In this document: positions 31,321 through 40,810 of the stretch, one piece after another | Numbering within the stretch: position 1 is the stretch's first letter | How the letters are laid out: each line of letters opens with the position of its first letter | Source of the DNA: Cystobacter ferrugineus | GTDB taxonomy: Bacteria; Myxococcota; Myxococcia; Myxococcales; Myxococcaceae | DNA length: 64,000 bases | Direction of reading: 5' to 3' | NCBI RefSeq assembly: GCF_001887355.1 | Contig: NZ_MPIN01000011.1 | Span: forward strand, 289,602 to 353,601 | The notes under the pieces: model-generated | The model's database searches: none | What the model was told of the DNA's origin: nothing | The model's input: only the letters and a program-made list of their open reading frames with translations | Position numbers and translations under genes: made by a program

Positions 31321-32910
31321 ATGACCGAGCGTCAATTGTGGGAGCGCTACCAGAAGCACCTGTGCGGGGTGGAGTCCGTGGGGCTGACGCTGGACGTGTC
31401 TCGGATGAACTTCACCGATGACTTCCTCGCACGCATGCGCGGCCCGTTGGACAAGGCATTCGATGCGATGGAGGCCCTGGAGAAGGGCGCCATCGCCAAC
31501 CCGGACGAGAAGCGCCGTGTGGGCCACTACTGGCTGCGCGCCCCCGAGCTCGCGCCCGAGCCCGCGCTGACCAAGGACATCCAGGACACGGTGGCGGCGA
31601 TCAACGCCTTCGCCGGGGATGTGCACTCGGGCCGGGTGAAGCCCCCGGGCGCCGCGCGCTTCACCCGCGTGCTCCTGGTGGGCATTGGTGGCTCGGCGCT
31701 CGGACCGCAGCTCGTGGCGGACGCGCTCGGCTCGACCGCGGACAAGATGCAGGTGTTCTTCCTCGACAACACGGACCCGGACGGCATGGACCGCGTGTTC
31801 GCGCAACTGGGAGACTCCCTGCGCGAGACGCTCGCCGTGGTCATCAGCAAGTCGGGCGGAACCAAGGAGACGCGCAACGGCATGCTCGAGGCCGAGCGCG
31901 CCTGGAAGCGTCAGGGCCTGGACTTCGGCGCGCACGCGGTGGCGGTGACGGGCGAGGGCAGCGAGCTGGATCGTGTCGCCCAGCAGGGCAAGTGGCTGCG
32001 CACCTTCCCCATGTGGGACTGGGTGGGCGGGCGCACCTCGGTGTTGTCGGCGGTGGGCCTGTTGCCCGCGCGGCTGCAGGGGCTGGACACGGACGGGATG
32101 CTCGCGGGCGCGCGGGACATGGACGTGGCCACGCGCGTGCGTGACGGGGTGCGCAATCCCGCCGCGCTCCTGGCGCTCATGTGGTTCCACGCGGGCGGGG
32201 GCCGGGGCCAGAAGGACATGGTCATCCTGCCGTACAAGGATCGGCTCCTGCTCCTGTCCAAGTACCTCCAGCAACTGGTGATGGAGTCGCTGGGCAAGGA
32301 GCTGGACGTGTCCGGCGCGGTGGTCAACCAGGGCATCGCCGTCTACGGCAACAAGGGCTCCACGGACCAGCACGCCTACGTGCAGCAACTGCGCGAGGGC
32401 GTGAACAACTTCTTCGCCACCTTCGTGGAGGTGCTCAAGGACCGCGAGGGCGAGTCCATGCAGGTGGAGCCGGACATCACCAGCGGCGACTACCTGTTGG
32501 GCTTCCTGCTCGGCACGCGGCGGGCGCTCTTCGAGAAGGGCCGCGAGTCGATGACCATCACCGTGCCGGACGTGAGCGCGCGGACGCTGGGTGCCCTCAT
32601 CGCCCTGTACGAGCGCGCGGTGGGTCTCTATGCGACGTTGGTGAACATCAACGCCTACCACCAGCCCGGTGTGGAGGCCGGCAAGAAGGCCGCGGGCGTG
32701 GTGTTGGAGCTGCAGCGCAAGGTGCTGGCGCGGCTGCGCGCGGAGCCCGCCAAGGCGCAGACCGCCGAGGAGCTGGCGCGCGCGGTGGGCGCTCCGGACG
32801 AGGTGGAGACCGTGTTCAAGGTGCTGGAGCACCTGGCCGCCAATGCGCCCGCGGGCGTGCGGCGCGAGCCGGGCACCAGCCGCTTCGAGACCCGCTTCCG
32901 CGCGAGCTGA
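31321..32910 (+). CDS. pgi: Glucose-6-phosphate isomerase
   Basis: Interconverts glucose 6-phosphate and fructose 6-phosphate. A 529-residue protein, close to the usual length, with the sugar-phosphate sites [10 protein letters not shown] (about 121) and [13 protein letters not shown] (about 178), and the conserved [15 protein letters not shown] block that carries the active-site His. An AAGGAG box precedes the ATG. Transcribed alone, with 200 bases to the following receiver gene. Confidence 0.95.
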   Translation: MTERQLWERYQKHLCGVESVGLTLDVSRMNFTDDFLARMRGPLDKAFDAMEALEKGAIANPDEKRRVGHYWLRAPELAPEPALTKDIQDTVAAINAFAGDVHSGRVKPPGAARFTRVLLVGIGGSALGPQLVADALGSTADKMQVFFLDNTDPDGMDRVFAQLGDSLRETLAVVISKSGGTKETRNGMLEAERAWKRQGLDFGAHAVAVTGEGSELDRVAQQGKWLRTFPMWDWVGGRTSVLSAVGLLPARLQGLDTDGMLAGARDMDVATRVRDGVRNPAALLALMWFHAGGGRGQKDMVILPYKDRLLLLSKYLQQLVMESLGKELDVSGAVVNQGIAVYGNKGSTDQHAYVQQLREGVNNFFATFVEVLKDREGESMQVEPDITSGDYLLGFLLGTRRALFEKGRESMTITVPDVSARTLGALIALYERAVGLYATLVNINAYHQPGVEAGKKAAGVVLELQRKVLARLRAEPAKAQTAEELARAVGAPDEVETVFKVLEHLAANAPAGVRREPGTSRFETRFRAS

Positions 32911-33112
32911 GCCCGCTCGCCTGTGGGGGAGTCAGGCTTACACGACCCCCCCCGCCCGGGGCTGTCCAGAGACTCCGGGCCTATTGGATGGTGCACACCC
33001 TCCACGCTAATCTGTTCAAAGCTCGTCGTGCCCGCTCTTCCCGGGTAACACGGGTAGCGAGAGAGAACAGGGCCGGGCGGACAATGCTCTGCTCAAGGCT
33101 GAGGGGGTTCCC

Positions 33113-33511
33113 GTGAAGCGCGTGCTACTCGTGGAAGACAGCAACACCATCCGGCACATCCTCAAGGTGTACCTGATGCGGCTCAAGTTGGACTTCCTCG
33201 AGGCGGATCGAGCCGACCATGGCCTGCGGTTGTTGATCACACAGCCGGTGGATCTGGTGATCGCCGACTTCAACCTGCCAGGCTCGATGGATGGGCTGGA
33301 GTTCGTGCGCCGGGTGCGCGCCAGCGAGTTCTCGCGGGTGCGGCAGGTCCCCATCGTGCTGCTCACCGGAGGCAAGGCCCCGGACCTGGAGGCCAAGGCC
33401 CTGGAGGCGGGTGCCTCCGAGTTCGTGCGCAAGCCCATCTCCATCGACTCGCTGGCGACCGTGGCGCGCCGGCACCTGGCGCTGACCGAGGCGGACACAC
33501 TCGGGGTTTGA
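33113..33511 (+). CDS. Single-domain response regulator
   Basis: Stand-alone receiver of 132 residues. The acidic pocket (VLLVEDS, Asp9), phospho-acceptor Asp52 (VIADFNLPG), the conserved Thr (VLLTGG) and Lys (FVRKPIS) are present. No output domain, so it passes phosphate or acts by protein contact, as CheY or relay receivers do. GTG start behind GAGGGGG. No kinase is adjacent; the two kinases at 21-28 kb are the nearest. Confidence 0.93.
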   Translation: MKRVLLVEDSNTIRHILKVYLMRLKLDFLEADRADHGLRLLITQPVDLVIADFNLPGSMDGLEFVRRVRASEFSRVRQVPIVLLTGGKAPDLEAKALEAGASEFVRKPISIDSLATVARRHLALTEADTLGV

Positions 33512-33638
33512 TCCGGGGGCCGTCCCAGGTCGCCTGTCCGCCCTTCAGGCATGGGGACGGCTTCTCCACGGAGGCGTGCGGGACGGCACTTTCCTCGCCT
33601 GATGCTTACCTCTCCGGGCAGTTCGTGGAGGGGTCAGG

Positions 33639-35330
33639 ATGGGCGGACGGGCGTGGGCGCGGTGCGTTCGGGTAGGGCTGTTGTGTCTCATGATGGCGGG
33701 CTGTGGGACTCCGGTGGGACCGGAGGCCTCCTCTCGGGGTGGAGAGGATTCCGCCACGCCCCCGGTGCCTTCCGCGCCGGTCTCGCCGCCCGGGGGGGAG
33801 ACGCCGCCCACGGGTGGCGGGCAGCCCCAGCCTCCGGCTCCGGATGCCGAGCCGCCTCCTCCCACTCCCGCGGTGTGCGCGCCCACGGGCGCGGGGCCCT
33901 ACTGGCTCCAGGAGGGTGAGCCGCTGACCGTCACGCTCCGGTGCGGCACGGGCCACACCGCGCCGGGGTTGCGCTTCACCGTGTCGCCGCTGCCTCCCGG
34001 GGCCACGGTGGACGAGGTGGCGGGCCTGTTGCGCTGGACACCCGCGAAGGGTCAGGCCGCGGTCTGGAACCTGACCGTGACCGAGCAGAGCACGGGCGAG
34101 ACGGGCGCGCTCGAGCTGGGGGTGGCGGTCCGGCTCGTGTCTCCCAGGGCTGTCCAGACGCTGGACCCGGCCACCTACACCGAGGAGTACGGTCTGCCCG
34201 TCTTCCACCTGAGCTTCGAGGGTGAGCTCACGGCGGGGGGCTACCGGCCCGTGCAGGTGATCTACCGGGGGCACCGCTACACCATGGAGGCCAAGTACCG
34301 GGGCGCCACCTCCAGCGTCTTCCCCAAGCGCAACTACACCTTCAAGTTCCCCAAGGACGACCTGTTCTCCGAGCCGGAGCTCGCTGGAGGCACCTTCACG
34401 GGCCGCCAGAAGCTGGTGCTCATCACGTCCTTCAATGACAACTCATACATGCGGCCGAGGCTCGCCTTCGACTTGTGGAACCGCATGTCGCCGGACCACA
34501 TCCAGATCAAGACCTTCAGCGCCATCCTCTATGTGAACGGCCGCTTCCATGGCGTGTTCACCGTGGCGGACCACGTGGACGATGATCTGATGGAGCGCCA
34601 TGGGTTGTCGAAGGACGGCGACCTGTTCAAGGCGGAGGAGGCGGACGCCAACTTCTCGCGCGTGACCAAGAGCGGCGCCGCCAAGACGGAGCTCCATGCG
34701 GGCTTCGTGAAGAAGGAGGGCAAGCCCAAGGATGGCTGGGTGGGCGCCTACGACACCCTCAACGCCCTCACCACCTTCATGTCCGACGCGGACGCGGAGA
34801 CCTTCGTCGCCCGGCGTGGCGAGTGGCTCCACCCGCTCGATTACGAGGACTGGTGGATCTTCAATACCGCCATCCTCGGCACGGACTCGAGCGCGAAGAA
34901 CGCCTACCACTACTTCGATCCGGTGAGCCGGGCGCCCTGGCGCTTCATTCCGTGGGATCTCGACGCGAGCTTCGGACAGCTCTGGGACACGCGCCGCATC
35001 GACGCCGGGGCCCTGCCCGACTTCACCGGCGACAACCGGATCTTCGCCCTCCTGCTGGCCGATCCACGGGTGGCCACGCCCCTGCGCGAGCGCTACCGCT
35101 CCCTGCTGAGCGGCCCGTTGAGCAAGCAGCAGGTGCTCGCGCTCATCGACGGGTACGCGCGGGAGTTGCGCATCCCCGCCGAGCGGGACGAGGCGCGCTG
35201 GCGCGAGCAGTACCTCACCTTCACGCGCTGGGCCGATCGCACCGACTTCACCACCCACACGGAGGAGGTGGCCTACCTGCGCCAGTGGGTGGAGGAGCGG
35301 TGGGAGCTGCTGGAGCGCCAGCTCCCGTAG
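33639..35330 (+). CDS. CotH-kinase family lipoprotein
   Basis: Lipoprotein of 563 residues: signal sequence with lipobox MAGC near residue 22, a Pro/Gly-rich linker (about 30-80), a small Ig-like domain, then a CotH domain (about 180-555). CotH marks are PKRNYTFKF, HGVFTVADHVDDDLMERHG, EDWWIFNTAILGTDSSAKNA and FIPWDLDASFG. CotH proteins are atypical kinases that phosphorylate secreted proteins, known from Bacillus spore coats and fungal surfaces; myxobacteria also make spores, though no spore link is visible here. The C-terminal part after 490 is helical. The stop sits 3 bases from that of the converging gloA. Confidence 0.9.
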   Translation: MGGRAWARCVRVGLLCLMMAGCGTPVGPEASSRGGEDSATPPVPSAPVSPPGGETPPTGGGQPQPPAPDAEPPPPTPAVCAPTGAGPYWLQEGEPLTVTLRCGTGHTAPGLRFTVSPLPPGATVDEVAGLLRWTPAKGQAAVWNLTVTEQSTGETGALELGVAVRLVSPRAVQTLDPATYTEEYGLPVFHLSFEGELTAGGYRPVQVIYRGHRYTMEAKYRGATSSVFPKRNYTFKFPKDDLFSEPELAGGTFTGRQKLVLITSFNDNSYMRPRLAFDLWNRMSPDHIQIKTFSAILYVNGRFHGVFTVADHVDDDLMERHGLSKDGDLFKAEEADANFSRVTKSGAAKTELHAGFVKKEGKPKDGWVGAYDTLNALTTFMSDADAETFVARRGEWLHPLDYEDWWIFNTAILGTDSSAKNAYHYFDPVSRAPWRFIPWDLDASFGQLWDTRRIDAGALPDFTGDNRIFALLLADPRVATPLRERYRSLLSGPLSKQQVLALIDGYARELRIPAERDEARWREQYLTFTRWADRTDFTTHTEEVAYLRQWVEERWELLERQLP

Positions 35331-35333
35331 GAC

Positions 35334-35720
35334 TCAGGAGCCCTGCTCGATGAGCTCCACCCGGTAACCATCCGGGTCCTCGACGAAGGCGATGACGGTG
35401 GTGCCGTGCTTCATGGGGCCCGGCTCGCGCACCACCTTGCCGCCGGCCTGGCGGATGGCGTCGCAGGTGGCGCGGATGTCCTGCACGCCCAGGGCGATGT
35501 GGCCGTAGGCGTTGCCCAGCTCGTACTTCGAGGTGTCCCAGTTGTGGGTCAGCTCGAGCGCGGGGTGGGTGTCCTCGGGGCCGTAGCCCACGAAGGCCAG
35601 GGTGAACTTGCCGTCCGGGTAGTCCTTGCGCCGCAGCAACTTCATCCCCAGGACGCGGGTGTAGAAATCGAGCGACTTCTCGAGGTCGCCCACGCGCAGC
35701 ATCGTATGGAGGATTCGCAT
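35334..35720 (-). CDS. gloA: Lactoylglutathione lyase (glyoxalase I)
   Basis: Glyoxalase I of 128 residues, converting the methylglyoxal-glutathione adduct to S-lactoylglutathione. N-terminus [20 protein letters not shown] and the metal ligands in HTMLRV (His5), the LELTHN Glu, YGHIA (His) and the VELIE Glu follow the bacterial Ni-dependent type. The AGGAGG box lies only one base before the ATG, an unusually short spacing, yet the start is fixed by homology. Five bases separate it from the next gene upstream on the same strand. Confidence 0.95.
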   Translation of the reverse strand: MRILHTMLRVGDLEKSLDFYTRVLGMKLLRRKDYPDGKFTLAFVGYGPEDTHPALELTHNWDTSKYELGNAYGHIALGVQDIRATCDAIRQAGGKVVREPGPMKHGTTVIAFVEDPDGYRVELIEQGS

Positions 35721-35725
35721 GCCTC

Positions 35726-36460
35726 CTAGATAACCCGGGCGACTCGGCTCCACGCCTGCAATCGGCGCTGCAGCGCGAGCAGCGTCCACAGGTCGGACGC
35801 ATTGTCCGGGTCCAGGCTGGCCAGGGCCCGCTCCAGGTGGGGAAGCGCCTCCGTCTCGCCCCACTCCGACAGCCGGCGCAGCGCGGACAGGGAGGTGCCC
35901 ACGTTCAGCGCGGCCAGCAGCGTGTCCACCACGCGCGGACTGCGCTCCCGGCACAGCCGGTCCACCGCCTCGTGGCGATCCTCGAAGGTGGCGGTGGCGT
36001 CGCCCAACACCGTGGCGAGCGCCTGGAAGGTCTCCGTGGGCAGCAGGGGGGCCCGCGGCTCGGGAGGTGGCCAGTATTCGAGTGTGATGCCGGTGGCCCC
36101 CGCCGTGCTGCTCTCCCGGCGTACGCCGTCCCCGTCCAGCAACTCCAGCAGCCTCCCGGCTGAGGGCGTTCCCGCGTGCAACACCCGCCGGGCCCGCTCG
36201 GCGAGCACGTTCGACTGGCCGAGCAGGTGGATGCGCAGCACCTCGACCTGCGCATCGGCACAGGCCTCCTTGTCCACCCGCTTCCACTTCACGAAGACCT
36301 CGCCGAGTCCTCGTCCCTCCATGTACCAGCGGTACTCCAGCCACACGGCGCTCTGCCGTCCGTCGAACCGGGAGTCAGCGGGCTCGTTCATCCGCGCGGC
36401 GCCTTCCTCCACTCCCTGGAAGGAGGCATCCAGCAGGGCCTGTACATCCTCGAGTCGCAT
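35726..36460 (-). CDS. Hypothetical protein with HEAT-like helices
   Basis: A 244-residue soluble protein, not recognised. The N-terminal half is mixed ([20 protein letters not shown]); the C-terminal half has helical repeats of HEAT type ([35 protein letters not shown]). It precedes gloA on the same strand with a gap of 5 bases, so the two form an operon, but no functional link is evident. Confidence 0.8.
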   Translation of the reverse strand: MRLEDVQALLDASFQGVEEGAARMNEPADSRFDGRQSAVWLEYRWYMEGRGLGEVFVKWKRVDKEACADAQVEVLRIHLLGQSNVLAERARRVLHAGTPSAGRLLELLDGDGVRRESSTAGATGITLEYWPPPEPRAPLLPTETFQALATVLGDATATFEDRHEAVDRLCRERSPRVVDTLLAALNVGTSLSALRRLSEWGETEALPHLERALASLDPDNASDLWTLLALQRRLQAWSRVARVI

Positions 36461-36585
36461 GCGGGGGGCAGCAGTCTGTCACTTGGCTGTTGCGTGCCTC
36501 AAGCTCATGTCGTGCACGACCGTCGGCATCCTGCTCGCGGCCAGGGGGTTGCGAGGGGGTGGGACTCCTCGGCTAGCGTGAAGGC

Positions 36586-37875
36586 GTGTTCGTTCCAGTG
36601 TTTCTCGTCGTGTCCCTGGTGGGTGCCGCTCCCGCCGAACGCGTGGACCTCGTCTTCGGTGGCGACATCATTCCGCATGATGGCGTGAAGCAGGCCGCCG
36701 CCGAGCACGCGCTGCGCCAGCCGGGAGGCGCCGCTCATGCCGTGTCGCTCAACCACGAGGGCTGGGACTTCGTCCTCGAGCCCATCGCCCGGGAGCTGCG
36801 CGCCGCGGACCTCGCGGTGGTGAACCTGGAGACGCCCATCAGTGGAAATCCACGCGCGCCCACCGCGCCCCTCATCTTCGATGCGCCACCCCAGCTCGCG
36901 CACGCGCTCGTCTCCGCGGGCGTGGACGTGGTGTCGATCGCTAACAACCATGCCTTCGATCAGCGCCGCGCGGGCATCCCCTCCACCTGGTCGCACCTGG
37001 ACGCGGCGGGTCTGAAGCACGTGGGCTCGGCTCCCACCGAGGCCATGGCGTGGGAGCCCCTGGTGGTCGAGCGCAAGGGGATGCGCGTGGGCCTGCTGTC
37101 GATCACCCGCTGGCTCAATGGGGCGAGCAACCCGGATGACCCGGACCGCTCCCCGCACGTCGCCTACGTGCCCTACCGCACGAAGAAACGCCAGGGCCTG
37201 ACGCCCGAGGCGGCCGCGGCACTGGTGGGCTCCGCCTCCCGGCGCTGTGACGCGCTCATCGTCATGGTCCATTGGGGCACGGAGTACTCACACAGCCCCA
37301 AGCCCGAGGACCGTCAACTGGCCCAGAGCCTGCTGGAGGCCGGGGCGCTCGCCGTCGTCGGCCACCATCCCCATGTGCTGCAGCCCATCGAGTCCTACCG
37401 CACCCGCGCGGGACGCGACACGGTGGTGGCCTTCTCCCTCGGCAACCTCATCGCCAACCAGGATGCGCACTACGTCCATGGCGCGCGCGCGGAGGAGCGG
37501 GGCCGCAAGCGGGACTCCATGCTGTTGCGGCTGTCGCTGTCGCGTCCCCATCCGGGGGCGCCCGTGGAGCTCGCGGGCACGTCCGTGCTGCCGGTGTGGA
37601 TCGACACCAACTACCTGGTGGGGCTGCGCGAGCGCCAGGGGCAGCAGCGCATCCAGCCCGTGCTCCTCGACGAGGAGCTGAAGACCCTGAACGGCCAACT
37701 CCTGGCGTTCTCCGCCAGGGAGCCGTCGCGCAAGGTCCGCGAGGAGCGCCGGGAACTCGAGCGCCGGCTCGATCTGGCCCGGCGCCGGCGCGCGCTCATC
37801 CTCCGTGTGACCCTGCCCCCGTCCGGGGGCGAGGAGTCCGTGCCGCCCGCTGCTTCCGTGAGGGGCGTGAACTAG
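36586..37875 (+). CDS. CapA-family poly-gamma-glutamate-type metallophosphatase fold protein
   Basis: A 429-residue protein with a short signal-like start (MFVPVFLVVSLVGAAPA) and the CapA/PgsA metallophosphatase-like domain: VFGGDIIPHDG, VVNLETPIS, SIANNHAFDQ, MVHWGTEY and VVGHHPHVLQPIE. CapA proteins take part in making poly-gamma-glutamate in bacilli, but many family members stand alone with unknown roles, and no capB or capC is nearby. C-terminal residues 340-420 are a charged helix region. GTG start. It ends one base from the stop of the converging low-complexity gene. Confidence 0.88.
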   Translation: MFVPVFLVVSLVGAAPAERVDLVFGGDIIPHDGVKQAAAEHALRQPGGAAHAVSLNHEGWDFVLEPIARELRAADLAVVNLETPISGNPRAPTAPLIFDAPPQLAHALVSAGVDVVSIANNHAFDQRRAGIPSTWSHLDAAGLKHVGSAPTEAMAWEPLVVERKGMRVGLLSITRWLNGASNPDDPDRSPHVAYVPYRTKKRQGLTPEAAAALVGSASRRCDALIVMVHWGTEYSHSPKPEDRQLAQSLLEAGALAVVGHHPHVLQPIESYRTRAGRDTVVAFSLGNLIANQDAHYVHGARAEERGRKRDSMLLRLSLSRPHPGAPVELAGTSVLPVWIDTNYLVGLRERQGQQRIQPVLLDEELKTLNGQLLAFSAREPSRKVREERRELERRLDLARRRRALILRVTLPPSGGEESVPPAASVRGVN

Positions 37876-38571
37876 CTAGCGGGTCGTGGCGCTCGAGCCG
37901 CTCTTGTACATGCTGTCCGGGTTGACCTGATCCTGGTTCTGGCCGACGTCGGCGCCGCTCACGTCGTCCGAGTCACTCGTGCCCGAGCCGCCCGTGCCGA
38001 GGTCGGAGCCGGTGCCGCCCGTGCCCGGGTCGGCGCCCGAGCCGCCCGTGCCCGAGTCACGGGTGTCCAGGTCGGAGCCGGAGCCGCCCGTGCCCGTGCT
38101 GCCCGTGCCCACGTCGGAGCCCGTCGTGCCCGAGCCACCCGTGCCCAGGCTGCCCGAGCCCGTGCCGGTGCCGCTCGTGCCCGAGCCCCCCGTTCCTGGA
38201 TCGAGCGTCGTGTTGCGGTCCGCGTCCGGGGTGACCGTGCTGCCGCTCGTCCCGGTGTTGGGCTCCTGCGTGCCGGGGTTCAGCGTGGTGTTGCCACCTC
38301 CCTGGGAGGGATCGATCGCGTCGTCCTGCGAGGGCAGGCTGCCCGCGGCTCCGGCGCCGCCCGTGCCCTGGCCCTGGGAGTCGATCACGTCAGGGGGCAG
38401 GGTGTTTTGATCCCTCGTCGTGGCGTCGCCGGTGCCTTGAGTCGTGCTGCCCCCTTGCAGGGTGTCTTGCGCGCCGGACTGCGCCTGAGCCCCCGCCTGG
38501 CCAGCGCTCAGAATCATCGCTCCCGCGAGCATGCCCACCAGGGCGAACCGCTTGGTGTTCTTTCCAGTCAT
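37876..38571 (-). CDS. Secreted Gly/Ser/Thr-rich low-complexity protein
   Basis: A 231-residue protein with a Sec signal peptide (cut after AGAQA) and almost no hydrophobic residue after it. Residues 120-215 are built from repeats of the GTGGSG type with Asp and Ser. The whole mature part should be disordered and acidic. The ATG has a GGAG box. Its stop codon directly abuts the stop of the CapA-like gene (shared CTAGCTAG palindrome). Function unknown; linker or matrix protein is a guess. Confidence 0.75.
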   Translation of the reverse strand: MTGKNTKRFALVGMLAGAMILSAGQAGAQAQSGAQDTLQGGSTTQGTGDATTRDQNTLPPDVIDSQGQGTGGAGAAGSLPSQDDAIDPSQGGGNTTLNPGTQEPNTGTSGSTVTPDADRNTTLDPGTGGSGTSGTGTGSGSLGTGGSGTTGSDVGTGSTGTGGSGSDLDTRDSGTGGSGADPGTGGTGSDLGTGGSGTSDSDDVSGADVGQNQDQVNPDSMYKSGSSATTR

Positions 38572-38833
38572 GGTCGTCTCCGTGAGGTGTTGTCTGTGCG
38601 ACTGGCGGAAACGTGGGGACGTTGTTCGAAGGTGCACGCCGGGCCCGCTCTCCCGCTCCCTCTCCTGCCCTTCCTGGCATCCCCTCGGGGTGACGCCCCT
38701 GGTCAGAAGTGGGGGGCGCGACCTGGGGGCTCGGAGGGGTGTTCATGGGAGGAGAAAGAGATGCAGCAAGTCCCTAGGCGCGGGTTGGCCTCTCGGGTAA
38801 TGTCCTCCAACGTCTCTTTGGACGTCAGGCACC

Positions 38834-39235
38834 ATGGCATCGAAACGCATTCCGCCCCCTTCTTCGCAGCAGCGCATGGACGACAAGCTGGCCCTGGCCC
38901 TGGGGGCGGCGGCGCGGGCCGCCCGGCTGCGCGCGGGGCTCACCCAGGCGGAGGCGGCCGCCAAGGTGGGGCTGGCGCCGGGCGTCTACGGCCGCATCGA
39001 GCGCGGCGGCATGATGCCCAGCGTCCCGACACTCAGACGCTTGAGCATCGCCTTGAAGATTCCCTCCGACACGCTCTTGAGCCTGAGCCACTCGGAGGTG
39101 ACGGCCTGGGTGGACTCGCTCCCCTCGCGTGAGGAGCGCTCGCCAGATCTGCGGCGGCTCGCGCGCTCGCTGCGCAACCTCACCCCGTCCCAGCTCAAGG
39201 TGCTCAACGTCATCGCCACCGCGCTCACGCGCTGA
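38834..39235 (+). CDS. XRE-family transcriptional regulator
   Basis: A 133-residue protein with a Cro/C1-type helix-turn-helix at about 20-75 (GLTQAEAAAKVGLAPGVYGR, then IERGGMMPSVPTLRRLS). The C-terminal 50 residues are helical and may form a dimer contact. The 24 bases before the start include ACGTC-TCTTTG-GACGT (38810-38825), a short palindrome that could be an autoregulatory operator. No partner gene in the same operon; the target is unknown. Confidence 0.88.
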   Translation: MASKRIPPPSSQQRMDDKLALALGAAARAARLRAGLTQAEAAAKVGLAPGVYGRIERGGMMPSVPTLRRLSIALKIPSDTLLSLSHSEVTAWVDSLPSREERSPDLRRLARSLRNLTPSQLKVLNVIATALTR

Positions 39236-39531
39236 GGGTCGTCTCGCCAGGGCAGGTTGTCCAACCTGACGGGGAAGGTGGGCACCAGGGCCCCGATGGG
39301 GTCATGGCGGATTCCCGGCTCCGGAGGGGGGAGGCGGCCTGTCTGGCTTTGTTGCTCGCCAGCGGCCTCCGATGCGCCTGGGGAGGGCGCAAAGCACAAC
39401 GGGCCCCGGACAGGGAATGCCTCCCAGCCCGGAACCCGTCCACTCTCATATGCCAATTCTCGATTCTCAGGATGTGAGGAATTGATTTCCCCATCACCCT
39501 CCGCCAGCATTGGAATTATCCAATACTGTCA

Positions 39532-40059
39532 TCAATGCATGGGTGAATGGGTATCCTCGAGGTCGATCTTCTCGTGGCCGCCCGGGCGGTAGGTCTCGCC
39601 GGTGAGGACGCTCTTCACGAAGCCCACCAGTTGCACCATGCGCTTGTTGGGTGTGTCCCAGTACTCGGCCTTGTTCACCCTGACACACAAGAGGGCGATG
39701 TCCGGGTCATCCACGCCCTTGGGGAACCAGGCCTTGAGGGTGGGATCCCACAGCTTGTGGATCTTCTCCTTGTCACGCACCAGCCGTGCCACACCGCTCA
39801 CCGACACGTAGCGGTCCCGGCTGGAGTCCGCATAGGAGAGGTTGACGTGGTGGTCACCTTGCACCTCGTCCACCTTGGGGGCGGAGTCATGGGTGAAGAA
39901 CCACAGTTCCCCGTCGAAGTCCGTGTTCTGCGTCCACATGGGCCGGCTGCGGATGCTCCCGTCCGCCTCCACCGTCGTCATCATCGCGACCTTGATGCCC
40001 TGGAGCAGCTCGGCCAGATGCGCCACCGCGTCCTTCTTCTCGGTTTTCTTCGTGGTCAT
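39532..40059 (-). CDS. Pyridoxamine 5'-phosphate oxidase-like (general stress 26 type) protein
   Basis: PPOX-fold protein of 175 residues, nearest to the general stress protein 26 group that binds FMN, FAD or F420. Seen in the sequence: VAMMTTVEADGSIRSRPMWT, LWFFTHDSAPKVDEV, and VNLSYADSSRDRYVSVSGVA. ATG behind GGAGG with 5-base spacing. The 400 bases upstream hold two copies of a palindromic element and separate it from a divergent membrane gene, so regulated expression is likely. Confidence 0.9.
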   Translation of the reverse strand: MTTKKTEKKDAVAHLAELLQGIKVAMMTTVEADGSIRSRPMWTQNTDFDGELWFFTHDSAPKVDEVQGDHHVNLSYADSSRDRYVSVSGVARLVRDKEKIHKLWDPTLKAWFPKGVDDPDIALLCVRVNKAEYWDTPNKRMVQLVGFVKSVLTGETYRPGGHEKIDLEDTHSPMH

Positions 40060-40458
40060 TCCTGCCTCCCGAGAACTCACATTAAGCAGGGGCCCCCTGC
40101 CCGACAGTGGGGGCACGGGCCGCTCGTCGTCCCCTCGCTCGCCCCGCGAGGAGGTTGGAGGCAAGAAGTGTTGCGTGGGTGGCAACACCTCTCGCGCAAC
40201 GAGAACGTGTTTCGTGGAAGACAACACATAGACGAGAATTCTGGAGCATGCGTGCCGCGCAAGGGACCGCGAGCGGAGTGCTCTTCACCCACGAGCGCGC
40301 TTCGTCTGGTGATGCCACGCGGGGGGTTGGTGGATTCTTCGCTTACCGTATGGCCAGGATTTTCTTGATGACATGACTGTGCAGTCGCACGTCATCCATG
40401 TACTCTGCGGCGCGGTTTTCATCGCGGCGATGGCCGCTGTTTCGGTACCGGGGGCGGA
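40060..40458. other. Divergent intergenic region
   Basis: About 400 bases without a gene between the PPOX gene and the small membrane protein gene. It holds the paired palindromes at 40168-40227 and an AT-richer piece around 40330-40380 that may carry the promoter of the membrane gene. No RNA gene was seen. Confidence 0.6.
40168..40227. promoter_or_regulatory. Two copies of a 21-base palindromic operator-like element
   Basis: GTGTTGCGTGGGTGGCAACA followed by C (40168-40188) has perfect 7-base arms, GTGTTGC and GCAACAC. A second copy at 40207-40227, GTGTTTCGTGGAAGACAACA plus C, keeps the GTGTT/AACAC ends. The copies start 39 bases apart, and between them TCTCG-CGCAA-CGAGA is a further small palindrome. 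The site is 109 bases from the PPOX start and about 230 from the divergent gene. It looks like a double binding site of a dimeric repressor. Confidence 0.6.
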
Positions 40459-40800
40459 ATGGCTGGCATCTTTGGCATGGACGGCTTGTCCACATTACAG
40501 GTGCAGGAAGAACTCGAGCGCGGAGGACGTTTCGTCGTGTTCGAGTACTGCGTGTCCTTCTTCCTGACGACTCGGCGGCGCTCGTCGGACGTGTATTTCG
40601 TCCGCGCGGGGCAAGGCACGTTCGGGCTGAGCCTGGGCTACACGCTGTTGTCGCTGCTGCTCGGCTGGTGGGGCCTGCCCTGGGGGTTCATCTACACGCC
40701 GCGCTGTCTGGCCACCAACCTGCAGGGGGGCAAGGACGTGACGGACCTGGTGCTGCCCTCGCTGCTGGCACCCCGGTACGATCCCGCGCTCGATTACTGA
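40459..40800 (+). CDS. Small membrane protein, function unknown
   Basis: A 113-residue protein. After an N-terminal soluble part (LSTLQVQEELERGGRFVVFE) it has one or two hydrophobic stretches (YCVSFF and LGYTLLSLLLGWWGLPWGFI). The motif WGLPWGFIYTP is striking for its aromatic content and recurs in small proteins of unknown role as far as I can recall. Transcription diverges from the PPOX gene and converges on the ABC ATPase gene. Confidence 0.7.
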   Translation: MAGIFGMDGLSTLQVQEELERGGRFVVFEYCVSFFLTTRRRSSDVYFVRAGQGTFGLSLGYTLLSLLLGWWGLPWGFIYTPRCLATNLQGGKDVTDLVLPSLLAPRYDPALDY

Positions 40801-40810
40801 ACGGCGCGCT

